Assembly: GCF_008806375.1 (NCBI RefSeq)
Contig: NZ_WAAT01000030.1
Span: 1-46,994, forward strand
Direction of reading: 5' to 3'
Length of the DNA stretch: 46,994 nt
From: Pseudotamlana haliotis
GTDB taxonomy: Bacteria; Bacteroidota; Bacteroidia; Flavobacteriales; Flavobacteriaceae
Part shown: piece by piece, positions 26,723 to 36,478 of the stretch
How positions within the stretch are numbered: the stretch's first letter is position 1
Layout of the letters: each line of letters opens with the position of its first letter
Notes under the pieces: generated by a model
Database searches by the model: none
What the model was told of the DNA's origin: nothing
What the model saw: only the letters and a program-made list of their open reading frames with translations
Translations under genes and position numbers: made by a program

Positions 26723-27072
26723 TGAGTACGTTTACAATATTTTTAGTCCTTATCGTGGTGGTAGCGTTTTTACTTATCGTAGTAATCATGGTTCAAAACC
26801 CTAAAGGCGGCGGATTATCATCATCTTTCGGTGGTGGAGGCACACAACAATTAGGAGGTGTTAAGAAAACCACAGATTTCTTAGACAAAAGTACTTGGTA
26901 CTTAGCTACTTTGTTATTAGTATTAATTTTAGCTTCTAACGTAGCTATTGATAAAGGTGGTTCTAACAATGAATCTAAAGCTTTAGATTCTGATGCTGTA
27001 ACTGCACCAGTTGCTTTACCTGAAACCCCTGCAACAACTAATGATACTGCTCCAGCTCAAGAAGCAGAATAG
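26722..27072 (+). CDS. secG: Preprotein translocase subunit SecG
   Basis: Small Sec translocon subunit. Two TM helices: residues 3-25 (IFLVLIVVVAFLLIVVIMVQ) and 53-71 (WYLATLLLVLILASNVAI), joined by the conserved glycine-rich loop NPKGGGLSSSFGGGGTQQLG (27-46). A Thr/Pro/Ala-rich tail follows, as is common in Bacteroidota. Length 116. Translationally coupled to the preceding TPR protein and followed by a strong terminator. Confidence 0.95.
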   Translation: MSTFTIFLVLIVVVAFLLIVVIMVQNPKGGGLSSSFGGGGTQQLGGVKKTTDFLDKSTWYLATLLLVLILASNVAIDKGGSNNESKALDSDAVTAPVALPETPATTNDTAPAQEAE

Positions 27073-27097
27073 TATTCACACGCACATAAAACAAGAC

Positions 27098-27130
27098 AAA
27101 AATGCCAACTTAATTAGTTGGCATTTTTTG
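27098..27130 (+). terminator. Intrinsic terminator after secG
   Basis: A perfect 13-bp stem, AAAAATGCCAACT / AGTTGGCATTTTT (27098-27110 and 27116-27128), five-base loop, ending in TTTTTTG. It closes the miaB-to-secG transcript and separates it from groES. Confidence 0.85.
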
Positions 27131-27135
27131 TTTCT

Positions 27136-27158
27136 ACCTGTTCGGCAGACAGGTCTGC
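27136..27158. repeat. Short palindromic intergenic repeat
   Basis: ACCTG / CAGGT arms around TTCGGCAGA, then TCTGC. It resembles the CCTGTCTGCCGGCAGGCAGG family of short repeats in flavobacterial intergenic DNA. Likely not functional. Confidence 0.35.
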
Positions 27159-27244
27159 AAGTTTGTCAGTTATATACTATTGGCACATTTTTCGTATAAA
27201 TTGACCTAGTATTTATAAACTTAATCATTAAAATATAAAACAAA

Positions 27245-27520
27245 ATGGGATTAAACATTAAACCATTAGCAGACCGCGTTCTTATTGAACCAGCTGCAGC
27301 CGAAACTAAAACTGCTTCAGGAATTATTATTCCAGACAATGCTAAAGAAAAACCTCAAAAAGGAACTGTAGTAGCTGCTGGACCAGGTACCAAAGATGAG
27401 CCAATTACTGTTAAAGTTGGAGACACCGTTTTATATGGTAAATACGCTGGAACAGATTTAAAGCTTGAAGGTTCTGATTACTTAATTATGCGTGAGAGCG
27501 ATATTCTGGCGATTGTATAA
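27245..27520 (+). CDS. groES: Co-chaperonin GroES
   Basis: The lid of the GroEL folding chamber. Standard 91-residue reading: [19 protein letters not shown] at the start, the mobile loop ([19 protein letters not shown]), and [13 protein letters not shown] / [13 protein letters not shown] at the end. No CIRCE element (TTAGCACTC-N9-GAGTGCTAA) is present upstream, so HrcA control is unlikely. It precedes groEL by 103 bases that hold two palindromes. Confidence 0.98.
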   Translation: MGLNIKPLADRVLIEPAAAETKTASGIIIPDNAKEKPQKGTVVAAGPGTKDEPITVKVGDTVLYGKYAGTDLKLEGSDYLIMRESDILAIV

Positions 27521-27532
27521 TAGGCTTTTTTA

Positions 27533-27606
27533 TTTCCGCGAAAGCGGAAAACTCATCAAACAAAAAGTAAACAATAAATAAAATAGATTCCCGCTTACGC
27601 AGGAAT
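27533..27606. repeat. Pair of palindromes in the groES-groEL intergenic region
   Basis: First: TTTCCGC-GAAA-GCGGAAA (27533-27550), a perfect 7-bp stem with a GAAA tetraloop. Second: ATTCC-C-GC-TTAC-GC-A-GGAAT (27587-27606) with one mismatch. Both resemble palindromic repeats (TTTCCGCTTTCGCGGAAA and ATTCCTGCGTAAGCAGGAAT types) that are dispersed in flavobacterial genomes. As RNA they would lie between the two cistrons of the operon. Confidence 0.65.
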
Positions 27607-27608
27607 AA

Positions 27609-29255
<1,647 letters not shown>

Positions 29256-29283
29256 TCGAGAGCCTCGACACGTAACTTATATT

Positions 29284-29320
29284 AAAAACGCTTCAATTGA
29301 TTTTGAAGCGTTTTTTGTTT
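29284..29320 (+). terminator. Intrinsic terminator after groEL
   Basis: A 12-bp stem AAAACGCTTCAA / TTGAAGCGTTTT (29285-29296, 29303-29314), six-base loop, followed by TTGTTTTT, 29 bases after the stop codon. Confidence 0.85.
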
Positions 29321-29347
29321 TTAATTTTAACAAGGTAAGAGATAAGT

Positions 29348-29755
29348 CTACTCCTTTGAAGTTGGTTTTGACAACTCCTGCTCTATTTGAGTAGGAAACT
29401 TAAAAACTCCCCGATACCAAAAATTATAATCGCTTACCTCTTCTGTTTTAAACTCGTATTTTTTTACAGCTTTAAAAAGCTTTAATTCCTTTTTGCGAAG
29501 CTTTTTTAATTGCTTAAAATATTTTGATTCTAAAATTTCTCCAGCATTCAATAAATTTTGTTGTCTTTCAAATTCATTTTGAATGGCATTAAAACGAGTT
29601 TTAAAAGTTTCAGGAGTGCTTTTATTTTGGACTTGAACTTGGACTAGAACTTGTACCTCGCCTAAAATCAAGCTATTAAAACTCGTGTGAGGTTTAGCAT
29701 GACTGGCGAAACCACAAAATAACACCAATAAAATAAGTATTTTAGAAGTTTTCAT
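29348..29755 (-). CDS. Small secreted protein of unknown function
   Basis: A 135-residue exported protein with a signal peptide (about 1-20, ending ASHA). Residues 31-42 read GEVQVLVQVQVQ and come from a hexanucleotide repeat in the DNA. The remainder is a charged helical segment (FNAIQNEFERQQNLLNAGE, KKLRKKELKLFKAVKKYEFK) and a C-terminal motif DYNFWYRGVFKFPTQIEQEL. I do not recognise a family. It starts 42 bases after the PepSY protein stop and is probably in the same iron-related operon. Confidence 0.65.
   Translation of the reverse strand: MKTSKILILLVLFCGFASHAKPHTSFNSLILGEVQVLVQVQVQNKSTPETFKTRFNAIQNEFERQQNLLNAGEILESKYFKQLKKLRKKELKLFKAVKKYEFKTEEVSDYNFWYRGVFKFPTQIEQELSKPTSKE
29627..29656. 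repeat. Hexanucleotide tandem repeat inside the small secreted protein gene
   Basis: Five 6-base units on the plus strand: TTGGAC TTGAAC TTGGAC TAGAAC TTGTAC. On the coding strand these give Val-Gln/Val-Leu dipeptides. Changes in copy number would add or remove two residues without shifting the frame. Confidence 0.7.
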
Positions 29756-29797
29756 GCTTCAAAAATAGTAAAACAAAAAGACATCCAACAAAGTCAT

Positions 29798-30943
29798 TTA
29801 TTGATTTACTTGAAGTTTTTTATCCTTTTTATAATTTCTCCCGTACCAAAGTAGCACGCCTGTAACAGGTAAACTTGCGGTAAGTAAACTCACTAAGAAA
29901 GCAATAATTTTGCCCACAATTCCACCAATAGCACCAATATGAATATCATAATTCATTCTTAGAATTTTATCGGCAAATTTAGCATCTTCATATTTTCCGT
30001 AGATGCCGGGGGTTTCGATTTCTTCAAGCGTATTTTGATCAAAAAATCTAAAATCGGAATCATAAAATATACCAGCAGTTTTCGAGACTTCAACATAAAT
30101 ACTTGAAGTATCAGATTCTGGGTAATGTAATTCGTAATTTTCAACATCGGGTGATTCCTTCCACAGTTTCGGAATTAATTGATCAATGGGAGCTAGGCCT
30201 TCCGAGGCATCGTTAATTTTTAATCCGCTCTTATTTTCAGGAATTATAAAAGCCGCCACTTTATCACCGCCGGTAGATTTATAAACCACATATTTTAACC
30301 AGTTATAGGACATTACAGTACCTGTAAAAGCTAAAATCAAGGCAAGTGAACAAATATAAAAACCAACAACGGTATGTAAATCGAAGTTTTTACGTTTCCA
30401 TCGGGTCGTTGATTTCCAATCGAAAGTGATGCGTTGCTTTAAATTTTTACGCTGTTTAGGTATCCATAACAAGAAACCTGAAATGATAATAAAAATAAAA
30501 AGTAGTATAGAAGCACCAACTAGTTGTTCTCCAAATTCTTTAGGAAACCACAAACGTATATGTCCCTTTAAAATAAAAGGAAAAAAACCAGAAAGGTTAT
30601 CATTAACCTGAATCACTTCCCCTGAATAGGGATTTAAAAAAACATCCTGATAAAATTCAGGTTCTCTATCGTAAAAAATAACTTGAATGGCTTCATTTGG
30701 CTTTCCGAAGATCGCACCATGAATATGGTTGTTTGGAAAAACTTCTTGAGCAATAGTTTGGGCTTCTGTAACGGTAATTAAAGGAACATCTTGTACTTCT
30801 ACCGTCTTATAATCTGAATATAAACTTTCAATTTCATCTTTAAAAGCCCAACAACAACCTGTAATAGAAACCACAAAAACTACCAACCCTGTGGCAAAAC
30901 CAAGTATTTTATGTAGTGTTAATATTTGTTTTCTATATTTCAT
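29798..30943 (-). CDS. PepSY-associated TM protein (siderophore-linked)
   Basis: A 381-residue inner-membrane protein of the PepSY_TM family. TM1 holds KILGFATGLVVFVVSITG (about 12-29). A PepSY-like periplasmic domain follows (VTEAQTIAQEVFPNNHIHGA and EVIQVNDNLSGFFPFI). Further helices lie at about 140-160 (GASILLFIFIIISGFLLWIP), 190-212 and 345-366. Conserved His are in LHKILG, KGHIRLWF, DLHTVVGFY and DIHIGAIGG. Members accompany TonB-dependent siderophore receptors and may reduce the ferric complex. Here it follows a siderophore-type receptor by 105 bases. Fits an iron-siderophore import role. Confidence 0.85.
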   Translation of the reverse strand: MKYRKQILTLHKILGFATGLVVFVVSITGCCWAFKDEIESLYSDYKTVEVQDVPLITVTEAQTIAQEVFPNNHIHGAIFGKPNEAIQVIFYDREPEFYQDVFLNPYSGEVIQVNDNLSGFFPFILKGHIRLWFPKEFGEQLVGASILLFIFIIISGFLLWIPKQRKNLKQRITFDWKSTTRWKRKNFDLHTVVGFYICSLALILAFTGTVMSYNWLKYVVYKSTGGDKVAAFIIPENKSGLKINDASEGLAPIDQLIPKLWKESPDVENYELHYPESDTSSIYVEVSKTAGIFYDSDFRFFDQNTLEEIETPGIYGKYEDAKFADKILRMNYDIHIGAIGGIVGKIIAFLVSLLTASLPVTGVLLWYGRNYKKDKKLQVNQ

Positions 30944-30956
30944 AGGCCTAAAAAAA

Positions 30957-31030
30957 GGTTGTTTGATGTTATGATTTTACTTAAAATTAAAGCTGGAAAA
31001 TGTACCATATATTCATTGCATCAAACAACC
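30957..31030 (-). other. Long-loop inverted repeat between receptor and PepSY genes
   Basis: A perfect 12-bp inverted repeat GGTTGTTTGATG / CATCAAACAACC (30957-30968, 31019-31030) with a 50-base loop. On the minus strand the downstream arm is followed by TTTTTTT, so it looks like a partial terminator or attenuator between the TonB-dependent receptor gene and the PepSY gene. Confidence 0.6.
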
Positions 31031-31048
31031 CGTTATAATAATTTATTA

Positions 31049-33439
31049 TTAAAATTTATATGTAAAGTTAGCAATTACAGCTCTTGGTAACTGAGGAGTA
31101 ATTGTGGTCCAACCTTTGTAATATTCTTTATTAAACGCATTGTTTAATTTTAAACTAATACGATATTTATTAGCTTGATAAAATAACGATGCGTTTGCAA
31201 TGGTATAACTTGGTAAAATAAAATCACCGGTATTGGCGTAGTTAATAGCAAATTGTTCGCTAGCACCATTAAAACCTAAACCTGCTCCAAAACCTTCTAA
31301 CAGACCACTTTGAAATTCATAATTTGCCCAGAAATTATATAGGTTTTCAGGTCCTGCTTCAAGTGGTCTTCTGTTTAAGATGTTTACATTATCAGATTCT
31401 GTGGTTTCACTAAAGTTATTACTATAACCTGCTCTAATATTTAATCCATCAACGGGATTAGCGTTTACTTCAATTTCAAATCCTCTACTTATAACTTCAC
31501 CGCCTTGAATTTTATTAAACGGTGAATCTGGATCTGTAATCACCTGATCTTTCACTTTAATATCATAGTAACTTACCGTTGCATTTAAACGGTTAGAGAA
31601 TAAGTTTGTTTTTACACCAAACTCTAATTGATTCGCTTGTTCTGGATCAAAAGTCATTAGCGTTTGAGGCCCAGCACTAGGATCGCCAACTAAGGTTGGC
31701 GCTACGTTTGTAAAGCCGTTTTGATAATTCGCAAAAATGGATAGTTTATCTTGAATAGGCTGAAACATTAATCCGAATTTTGGAGAAAAGGTCGTTTGAT
31801 CGTAATCATCTTCATCATTAGATAAATCCCCTTTATTATCAAAATGATCTAATCGAATACCAACCATTGCAGAAAAGGCATCTGTAATGTTTAAAACATC
31901 AGAAGCATAAGCACTATAAATATTGTATTCAGATTTTAAATTATTAACTGTAGCTCCGGCTAAAGCAGCATCAATCCCCGAGGTTGATAATGGGTAACCA
32001 GCTTCAGTCGTTCCATCGGCTTGAACACTACCGTAATAAACATAACTAGAACCATTATCTACACTTGTGGTGTTTAAATAATCTAATCCCACCACCATTC
32101 TATTTCTTAAACCTAAAACTTTAAAGTTTCCAATAAAATTCTGTTGAATATCTGTAGTTTGAGTATTAGCATTCTGCTTATTTATATACCTAGAAAAAGT
32201 ATCTACTGGGTTACCTCCTAGGTCGTATAGATAAGAGTAGTACCCTTTTGTAGAAGTACTGCTTCTAGACAATAAAGTTTGTGATTGCCATTGATCAGAT
32301 AACTTATAGTCCATTTCAACTCTGTAATTTTGAGTTGGGTTTAATAAGGTAATATCGTTACTGGTAAAAGACAATTTATTGTTGTAACCTAATTCATCTA
32401 GATTGCTAGCTATGCTAGGCGCCCCTCTGTTTAGGAACAAAAACATAGGATTGGTTTGTTCTGCTTGAGTAATTTCACCGTAAAAAGAGAACGACAATTT
32501 GTTGTTTACTTTATAAGATAAAGACGGAGCTACAAAGAAAGTTTGGTTAAAACCAGCATCTTGAAAACTCTCAGATCTTGAAAAAGAAGTATTCAAACGA
32601 AAATAAATATTCTTTTCTTTATCTAAAGCAGTGTTGAAATCACCAACTATTTGATTTAAACCATAAGATCCTGAAGTAAATGAAAGCTCGCCACCAGTAC
32701 CTGCAAAAGGTTTTTTGGTCACTACGTTAATTAAACCACCGTATGAACTTACTGCATTTCCAAATAAAGTAGCAGAAGGGCCTTTAATCACTTCAATACG
32801 CTCAATATTAGCTGAATTAATGGTTCCGTTTGTTAAACCAGGTAAACCATTAACTAGTTGTGGTTGTACCGAGAAACCACGTAAAGAATAATAACCTGCA
32901 CCATCGCCTCCACGTCCTGTAGAAGACCATAACTTGTCTACCCCTGTAGCATTTTTTAAGGCGTCATCAAAATTGGTGATTACCTGAGACTCTAATAAAC
33001 TGGTTGTAATGGTACTATAAACTTGTGTGTTTTCAATATCCTTTAAAGGTAACTTAGAAACGTAGGCTGTCTTCTTTCTGGAAAACTTATTGCCTTCACC
33101 ACCGTAAAGAACCACTTCATTTAAAATCTCATTACCTTCATAAAGCGTAATAACACCTAAGTCTATGTTCTGATTTGCCATAACCGAAATCTGAACCTCT
33201 TTAGTTTTATATCCTAAAAAAGAGAAAGACAAGGTATAGCTACCCGCCTCAATATTTTCAAGATTAAATTTCCCCTGTGCATCTGTTTCGGTTCCTGTTG
33301 TTGTGTTTTTTAAAACAACATTTACGTTTTCAATAGCTTGAAAAGCTGAGTTATTTACAACACCAGAAACGTCGTTGTTTTGAGAGTACCCTAAGAAAGT
33401 AAGGGTTAAAAATAATAAACAAGTAATTTGATTTTTCAT
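31049..33439 (-). CDS. TonB-dependent siderophore receptor with carboxypeptidase-like N-terminal domain
   Basis: Outer-membrane gated channel of 796 residues. Signal peptide (1-19, ending LGYSQ), then a carboxypeptidase regulatory-like domain (about 24-95, VSGVVNNSAFQAIENVNVVL, GSYTLSFSFLGYKTKEVQI). A plug domain follows (about 130-245) with the TonB-box-adjacent ATGVDKLWSSTGRGGDGAGY and INSANIERIEVIKGPSATLF motifs. The C-terminal 22-strand barrel ends in PRAVIANFTYKF. The RIEVIKGPSATLFG and YYSLRGFSVQPQLVNGLPG stretches are those of ferric-siderophore receptors (FhuA/FpvA class). It has its own promoter and is followed by a PepSY protein. The specific siderophore is not predictable. Confidence 0.9.
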   Translation of the reverse strand: MKNQITCLLFLTLTFLGYSQNNDVSGVVNNSAFQAIENVNVVLKNTTTGTETDAQGKFNLENIEAGSYTLSFSFLGYKTKEVQISVMANQNIDLGVITLYEGNEILNEVVLYGGEGNKFSRKKTAYVSKLPLKDIENTQVYSTITTSLLESQVITNFDDALKNATGVDKLWSSTGRGGDGAGYYSLRGFSVQPQLVNGLPGLTNGTINSANIERIEVIKGPSATLFGNAVSSYGGLINVVTKKPFAGTGGELSFTSGSYGLNQIVGDFNTALDKEKNIYFRLNTSFSRSESFQDAGFNQTFFVAPSLSYKVNNKLSFSFYGEITQAEQTNPMFLFLNRGAPSIASNLDELGYNNKLSFTSNDITLLNPTQNYRVEMDYKLSDQWQSQTLLSRSSTSTKGYYSYLYDLGGNPVDTFSRYINKQNANTQTTDIQQNFIGNFKVLGLRNRMVVGLDYLNTTSVDNGSSYVYYGSVQADGTTEAGYPLSTSGIDAALAGATVNNLKSEYNIYSAYASDVLNITDAFSAMVGIRLDHFDNKGDLSNDEDDYDQTTFSPKFGLMFQPIQDKLSIFANYQNGFTNVAPTLVGDPSAGPQTLMTFDPEQANQLEFGVKTNLFSNRLNATVSYYDIKVKDQVITDPDSPFNKIQGGEVISRGFEIEVNANPVDGLNIRAGYSNNFSETTESDNVNILNRRPLEAGPENLYNFWANYEFQSGLLEGFGAGLGFNGASEQFAINYANTGDFILPSYTIANASLFYQANKYRISLKLNNAFNKEYYKGWTTITPQLPRAVIANFTYKF

Positions 33440-33480
33440 TTAATTTTATTTAAACCAATTATAAATAGTGAATTTTTCGG

Positions 33481-33512
33481 CAAATGTAACTGCTGAGATC
33501 CTTACTCCCAAA
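33481..33512 (-). promoter_or_regulatory. Bacteroidota-type promoter for the siderophore receptor
   Basis: Minus strand: TTTG (33512-33509), 20-base spacer, TACATTTG (33488-33481), 41 bases before the ATG at 33439. Good match to consensus. The A+T-rich DNA just upstream could hold an iron-regulator site, but no clean palindrome is present. Confidence 0.7.
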
Positions 33513-33637
33513 TTATCTATAATAAATCTAAATAAAAACAACATTTTCATATGTAAAGACTGAAAGCCCTTACGATGAATGGTAAACTGCATTATAATAT
33601 TCTTACACAAATTCAGTTTTTTAATACTTAATACCCC

Positions 33638-33676
33638 AAAAAAAAATCTCAGATTAAAAATTAACCTGAGATTTTC
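33638..33676 (-). terminator. Intrinsic terminator after the HMA protein gene
   Basis: Stem AAAATCTCAG / CTGAGATTTT (33643-33652 and 33666-33675), 13-base loop. On the minus strand the stem runs into an unbroken T-tract (33646-33638). It closes the TonB-receptor/HMA operon. Confidence 0.8.
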
Positions 33677-33728
33677 TCGATATCTAACTGAAGTGCATAA
33701 CAAGATGCATCTTTAAGTCGTGATAAAT

Positions 33729-34091
33729 TTAGTCTTCCTCTACTTTATGATCGTCTTGAACTGCTTCATCGCGATATCTACAGCATGCATGAACACTGTT
33801 ATAAGCTTCATCTGTCGCTTTTAATTCCTCTGTGTCATGACCTACTTCCAATACGCTAGCCTCAATAGTTTCTAGGTTTGTTTTTCTTTCATCATAGATT
33901 AAAGCAAGTTCATGTGTGTTAACATCCCAAACGGCCGATTTCACACCTTTGGTTTTAAAACAAGCTTTTTCAATTCGAGTTTTACACATTAAACACACCC
34001 CATCTACTTCAATGGTAGCTCTGGCATTTTTGTTTTGTGCGAATGATACGGCTCCAACAAGGAGCATGAATACAATAATTACTTTTTTCAT
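33729..34091 (-). CDS. Secreted heavy-metal-associated (HMA) domain protein
   Basis: A 120-residue periplasmic or outer-membrane-facing protein with signal peptide (MKKVIIVFMLLVGAVSFAQ). The mature part is one HMA ferredoxin-like domain (about 24-92): strand ARATIEVDGV, metal loop CLMCKTRIEKACFK (Cys33, Cys36, and a third Cys44), then GVKSAVWDVNTHELALIYD. The C-terminal tail carries HACCRYRDEA (Cys103, Cys104) and ends acidic. The usual MxCxxC is here VCLMC. Such a protein could pass copper or another soft metal to or from the TonB-dependent receptor encoded 24 bases upstream. The metal is inferred from the domain only. Confidence 0.85.
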   Translation of the reverse strand: MKKVIIVFMLLVGAVSFAQNKNARATIEVDGVCLMCKTRIEKACFKTKGVKSAVWDVNTHELALIYDERKTNLETIEASVLEVGHDTEELKATDEAYNSVHACCRYRDEAVQDDHKVEED

Positions 34092-34114
34092 TTTTATCGG
34101 TTTTAATAATTCAT

Positions 34115-36361
34115 TTATAATTTTAAACGAAAGCCAGCATAATATAAGCTTCCAAATATAGGACCATACACAAAAGTAGTGTCAAAATTTGCACCAAAAG
34201 GATCGTTTGCTGCTAAAATAGGGTTTGATTGTCTCAAATTGGTAATATTCTCTCCCCCTACATAGATTTCAAATTTAGGAGAAAACACCTTAGTAACCTG
34301 TGCATTTAAAGTTGACAAGGTTGGTGTATAATCAGGAAGTTGATAAGCTACCGGGTTACTTGCTGTGGAAGAAAAACGCTGTTCACCTAACCAATTAAAT
34401 GTGGTATCAAACTTCCAATGCCCACCATTTTCTTTAGGAGCTGTTTCATATGAAGCATTAGCAAAAAAACGATGTTTTGGCACCAATGGTTTATCTAACA
34501 AGCCAGATCTGTACTGTGTTTTCACTTCGTAATATTTATAAGCCAACCTAACATCAAAATGTTCAAAAGCATTGTAATTTAATTCCGCTTGAAAACTGTT
34601 CGCGAAACTCTTCCCTTCTAAGTTGTAGAAATTGACCTCCAAAGGGTTTTCATAATCTACAATGATCTGGTTTGTAAAATCGGTTTTATAATAGTCTAAA
34701 GTTATATCTGCTTTTCTTCCGAATAAATTAAAACCTTGTAAATACGATATACCGTAGTTCCAGGCAATTTCAGGATCTAAACCATATACATTACCGTTGG
34801 CATTCTGAATACTAAAAGTTCTAGATGTCGCAAACATTTGTTGGTTTTCAGCAAAAATATTCGCACTTCTTTTTCCTCTTCCGAAGGACATACGTAAGGC
34901 CGATTTCTCCCATGGTGTATACTTGGCATGAAACCTTGGTGTCACAAACGTACCTAATAAATTATGATGATCAATACGAACGCCTGCTGTTAAATTTAGC
35001 TTTTCTAAATTATCATAATTATATTCAAAAAAGGCGCCAATAGCACTTTCTGTGCGTTCATAATTTGAATCAAGGTTTGGAGCTACTAAAAATTCATCAT
35101 AATGATCATAAGTATAGCTCAACCCTGTTTTTATTTTATGTCTGGAATCACTAATAATTGAACTATACATGGCACTGGTGTATAAACTATTCTGAGTGAT
35201 ATCATATTGATTCAAACCGAAATATGATTCTTGTTCATGACTGCTAAAAGCTGCCTGAACTCCTATTTTCTGATAAGGAATATTCGGGTTTACATATCCA
35301 AACTTCCCTGAAACCTCATAACGTTGGGTATCAATTTCACTCCCCCAAGCATTTGTAGTGAGTTTATCTGTTTTAGGATCGAAATCCAATTGACCTGTTT
35401 GCTTTTCATCATTAAGAAATTTTAAATTAATAAAGCTCACAAAACCCTTTTCAGGATTGGTATACTGCCAACGGTTCATGAGGTTTATTTGATCGTATTT
35501 TGGCATATCAAGAAAGCCATCATGGTTGACATCATGTTCAGCATTATGAGAGTTTCCGTGTAAATATAATCCGGTATCCCACTTTTCGCTCACTTTTGTA
35601 TTGATGTGCGTATTGATTTCCATACGCTGACTTGAAGCCCCATAAACATTTACAAATATACGATCATCTGTAGCAGGCTTAACCAGCTCGGCATTAATTT
35701 GCCCAGCAATACTTTCATACCCATTTACGGCACTCCCCGACCCTTTGGTAATTTGAATACTCTCTACCCATGTTCCTGGGATAAAACTGAGTCCGAATGC
35801 CTGTGAGGCCCCCCGAATGGAAGGAATATTTTCTGTAGCTATTAAAATATACGGACTCGTAAGACCCAACATTTTAATTTGACGCGTTCCTGTAACGGCA
35901 TCGGCAAAATTCACATCAATTGATGGATTGGTTTCAAAACTTTCCGCAAGATTACAGCAAGCCGCTTTTAGCAACTCATCTCTACTTACAGTAAATGTGT
36001 TTGTCGCTTGCAAATAGGATTTTGAAGTCGCTTGTTTTCGTGACTTTATGGTAACCGCATCTAAATTGTCGGTAGGCTGTAACCAATGTTTAATTGATTT
36101 TGCTGATTTCACATCAAGGGTATCCGTTTTGTACCCCATAAAACTAACTACCATTTTTTTATACTCCGGTTGGTATGGTAGACTAAATTTACCATCTATA
36201 TCGGTAACCGCACCAACTGTTGAATCAAGCCAATAAACATTAGCCCCAGGTAAGACAAGATTTTTGTTATTATTATTCGCTTCTAAAATAACGCCTTCAA
36301 GTTTTTCCTGAGAAAAGAATATGCTGGGTAATAACAGAAGCACATAAATTATATGTTTCAT
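34115..36361 (-). CDS. TonB-dependent receptor, probable metal (copper-type) locus
   Basis: Outer-membrane receptor of about 748 residues when started at the ATG at 36361, which begins the signal peptide MKHIIYVLLLLPSIFFSQ; a longer frame from 36430 only adds residues ahead of it. A carboxypeptidase-like domain follows (LVLPGANVYWLDS, KFSLPYQPEYKKMVVSFMGY). The plug has FTVSRDELLKAACCNLAESF, with a rare Cys-Cys pair (about residues 135-136), then INAELVKP. The barrel ends in SLYYAGFRLKL. It has no siderophore-receptor signature. It is flanked by a HYC_CC_PP protein upstream and an HMA protein 24 bases downstream, so a role in copper or soft-metal transport is plausible. The long leader holds three hairpins. 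Confidence 0.87.
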   Translation of the reverse strand: MKHIIYVLLLLPSIFFSQEKLEGVILEANNNNKNLVLPGANVYWLDSTVGAVTDIDGKFSLPYQPEYKKMVVSFMGYKTDTLDVKSAKSIKHWLQPTDNLDAVTIKSRKQATSKSYLQATNTFTVSRDELLKAACCNLAESFETNPSIDVNFADAVTGTRQIKMLGLTSPYILIATENIPSIRGASQAFGLSFIPGTWVESIQITKGSGSAVNGYESIAGQINAELVKPATDDRIFVNVYGASSQRMEINTHINTKVSEKWDTGLYLHGNSHNAEHDVNHDGFLDMPKYDQINLMNRWQYTNPEKGFVSFINLKFLNDEKQTGQLDFDPKTDKLTTNAWGSEIDTQRYEVSGKFGYVNPNIPYQKIGVQAAFSSHEQESYFGLNQYDITQNSLYTSAMYSSIISDSRHKIKTGLSYTYDHYDEFLVAPNLDSNYERTESAIGAFFEYNYDNLEKLNLTAGVRIDHHNLLGTFVTPRFHAKYTPWEKSALRMSFGRGKRSANIFAENQQMFATSRTFSIQNANGNVYGLDPEIAWNYGISYLQGFNLFGRKADITLDYYKTDFTNQIIVDYENPLEVNFYNLEGKSFANSFQAELNYNAFEHFDVRLAYKYYEVKTQYRSGLLDKPLVPKHRFFANASYETAPKENGGHWKFDTTFNWLGEQRFSSTASNPVAYQLPDYTPTLSTLNAQVTKVFSPKFEIYVGGENITNLRQSNPILAANDPFGANFDTTFVYGPIFGSLYYAGFRLKL

Positions 36362-36394
36362 TTGATTAAAATTTGATTTTATAATGCATTGATT

Positions 36395-36466
36395 GTTTTC
36401 AAAAGATGAAAACATAGTTTTAAACCTCATAAACGAATATGAGGTACACCCTTAAAAAAACAGGGT
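36395..36466 (-). other. Three consecutive hairpins in the receptor leader
   Basis: In the 117 bases between the HYC_CC_PP gene and the receptor start, read on the minus strand: ACCCT / AGGGT (36466-36462, 36452-36448), ACCTCAT / ATGAGGT (36445-36439, 36430-36424) and GTTTTC / GAAAAC (36413-36408, 36400-36395). The middle one is a perfect 7-bp stem. They may act as attenuator or mRNA-stability structures. Confidence 0.5.
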
Positions 36467-36478
36467 AACATCTAAAAA

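Noticed and set aside
27160-27245. CIRCE operator upstream of groES
   Set aside because: No TTAGCACTC-N9-GAGTGCTAA or close variant is present.
33489-33545. Fur-type iron box upstream of the siderophore receptor
   Set aside because: The region is A+T-rich with TAGATTTA/TAGATAA direct similarity, but no convincing 19-bp palindrome.
33446-33703. An 85-residue open frame on the minus strand upstream of the siderophore receptor
   Set aside because: It overlaps the promoter and the terminator of the HMA gene, has no recognisable domain, and its composition is that of translated A+T-rich non-coding DNA.
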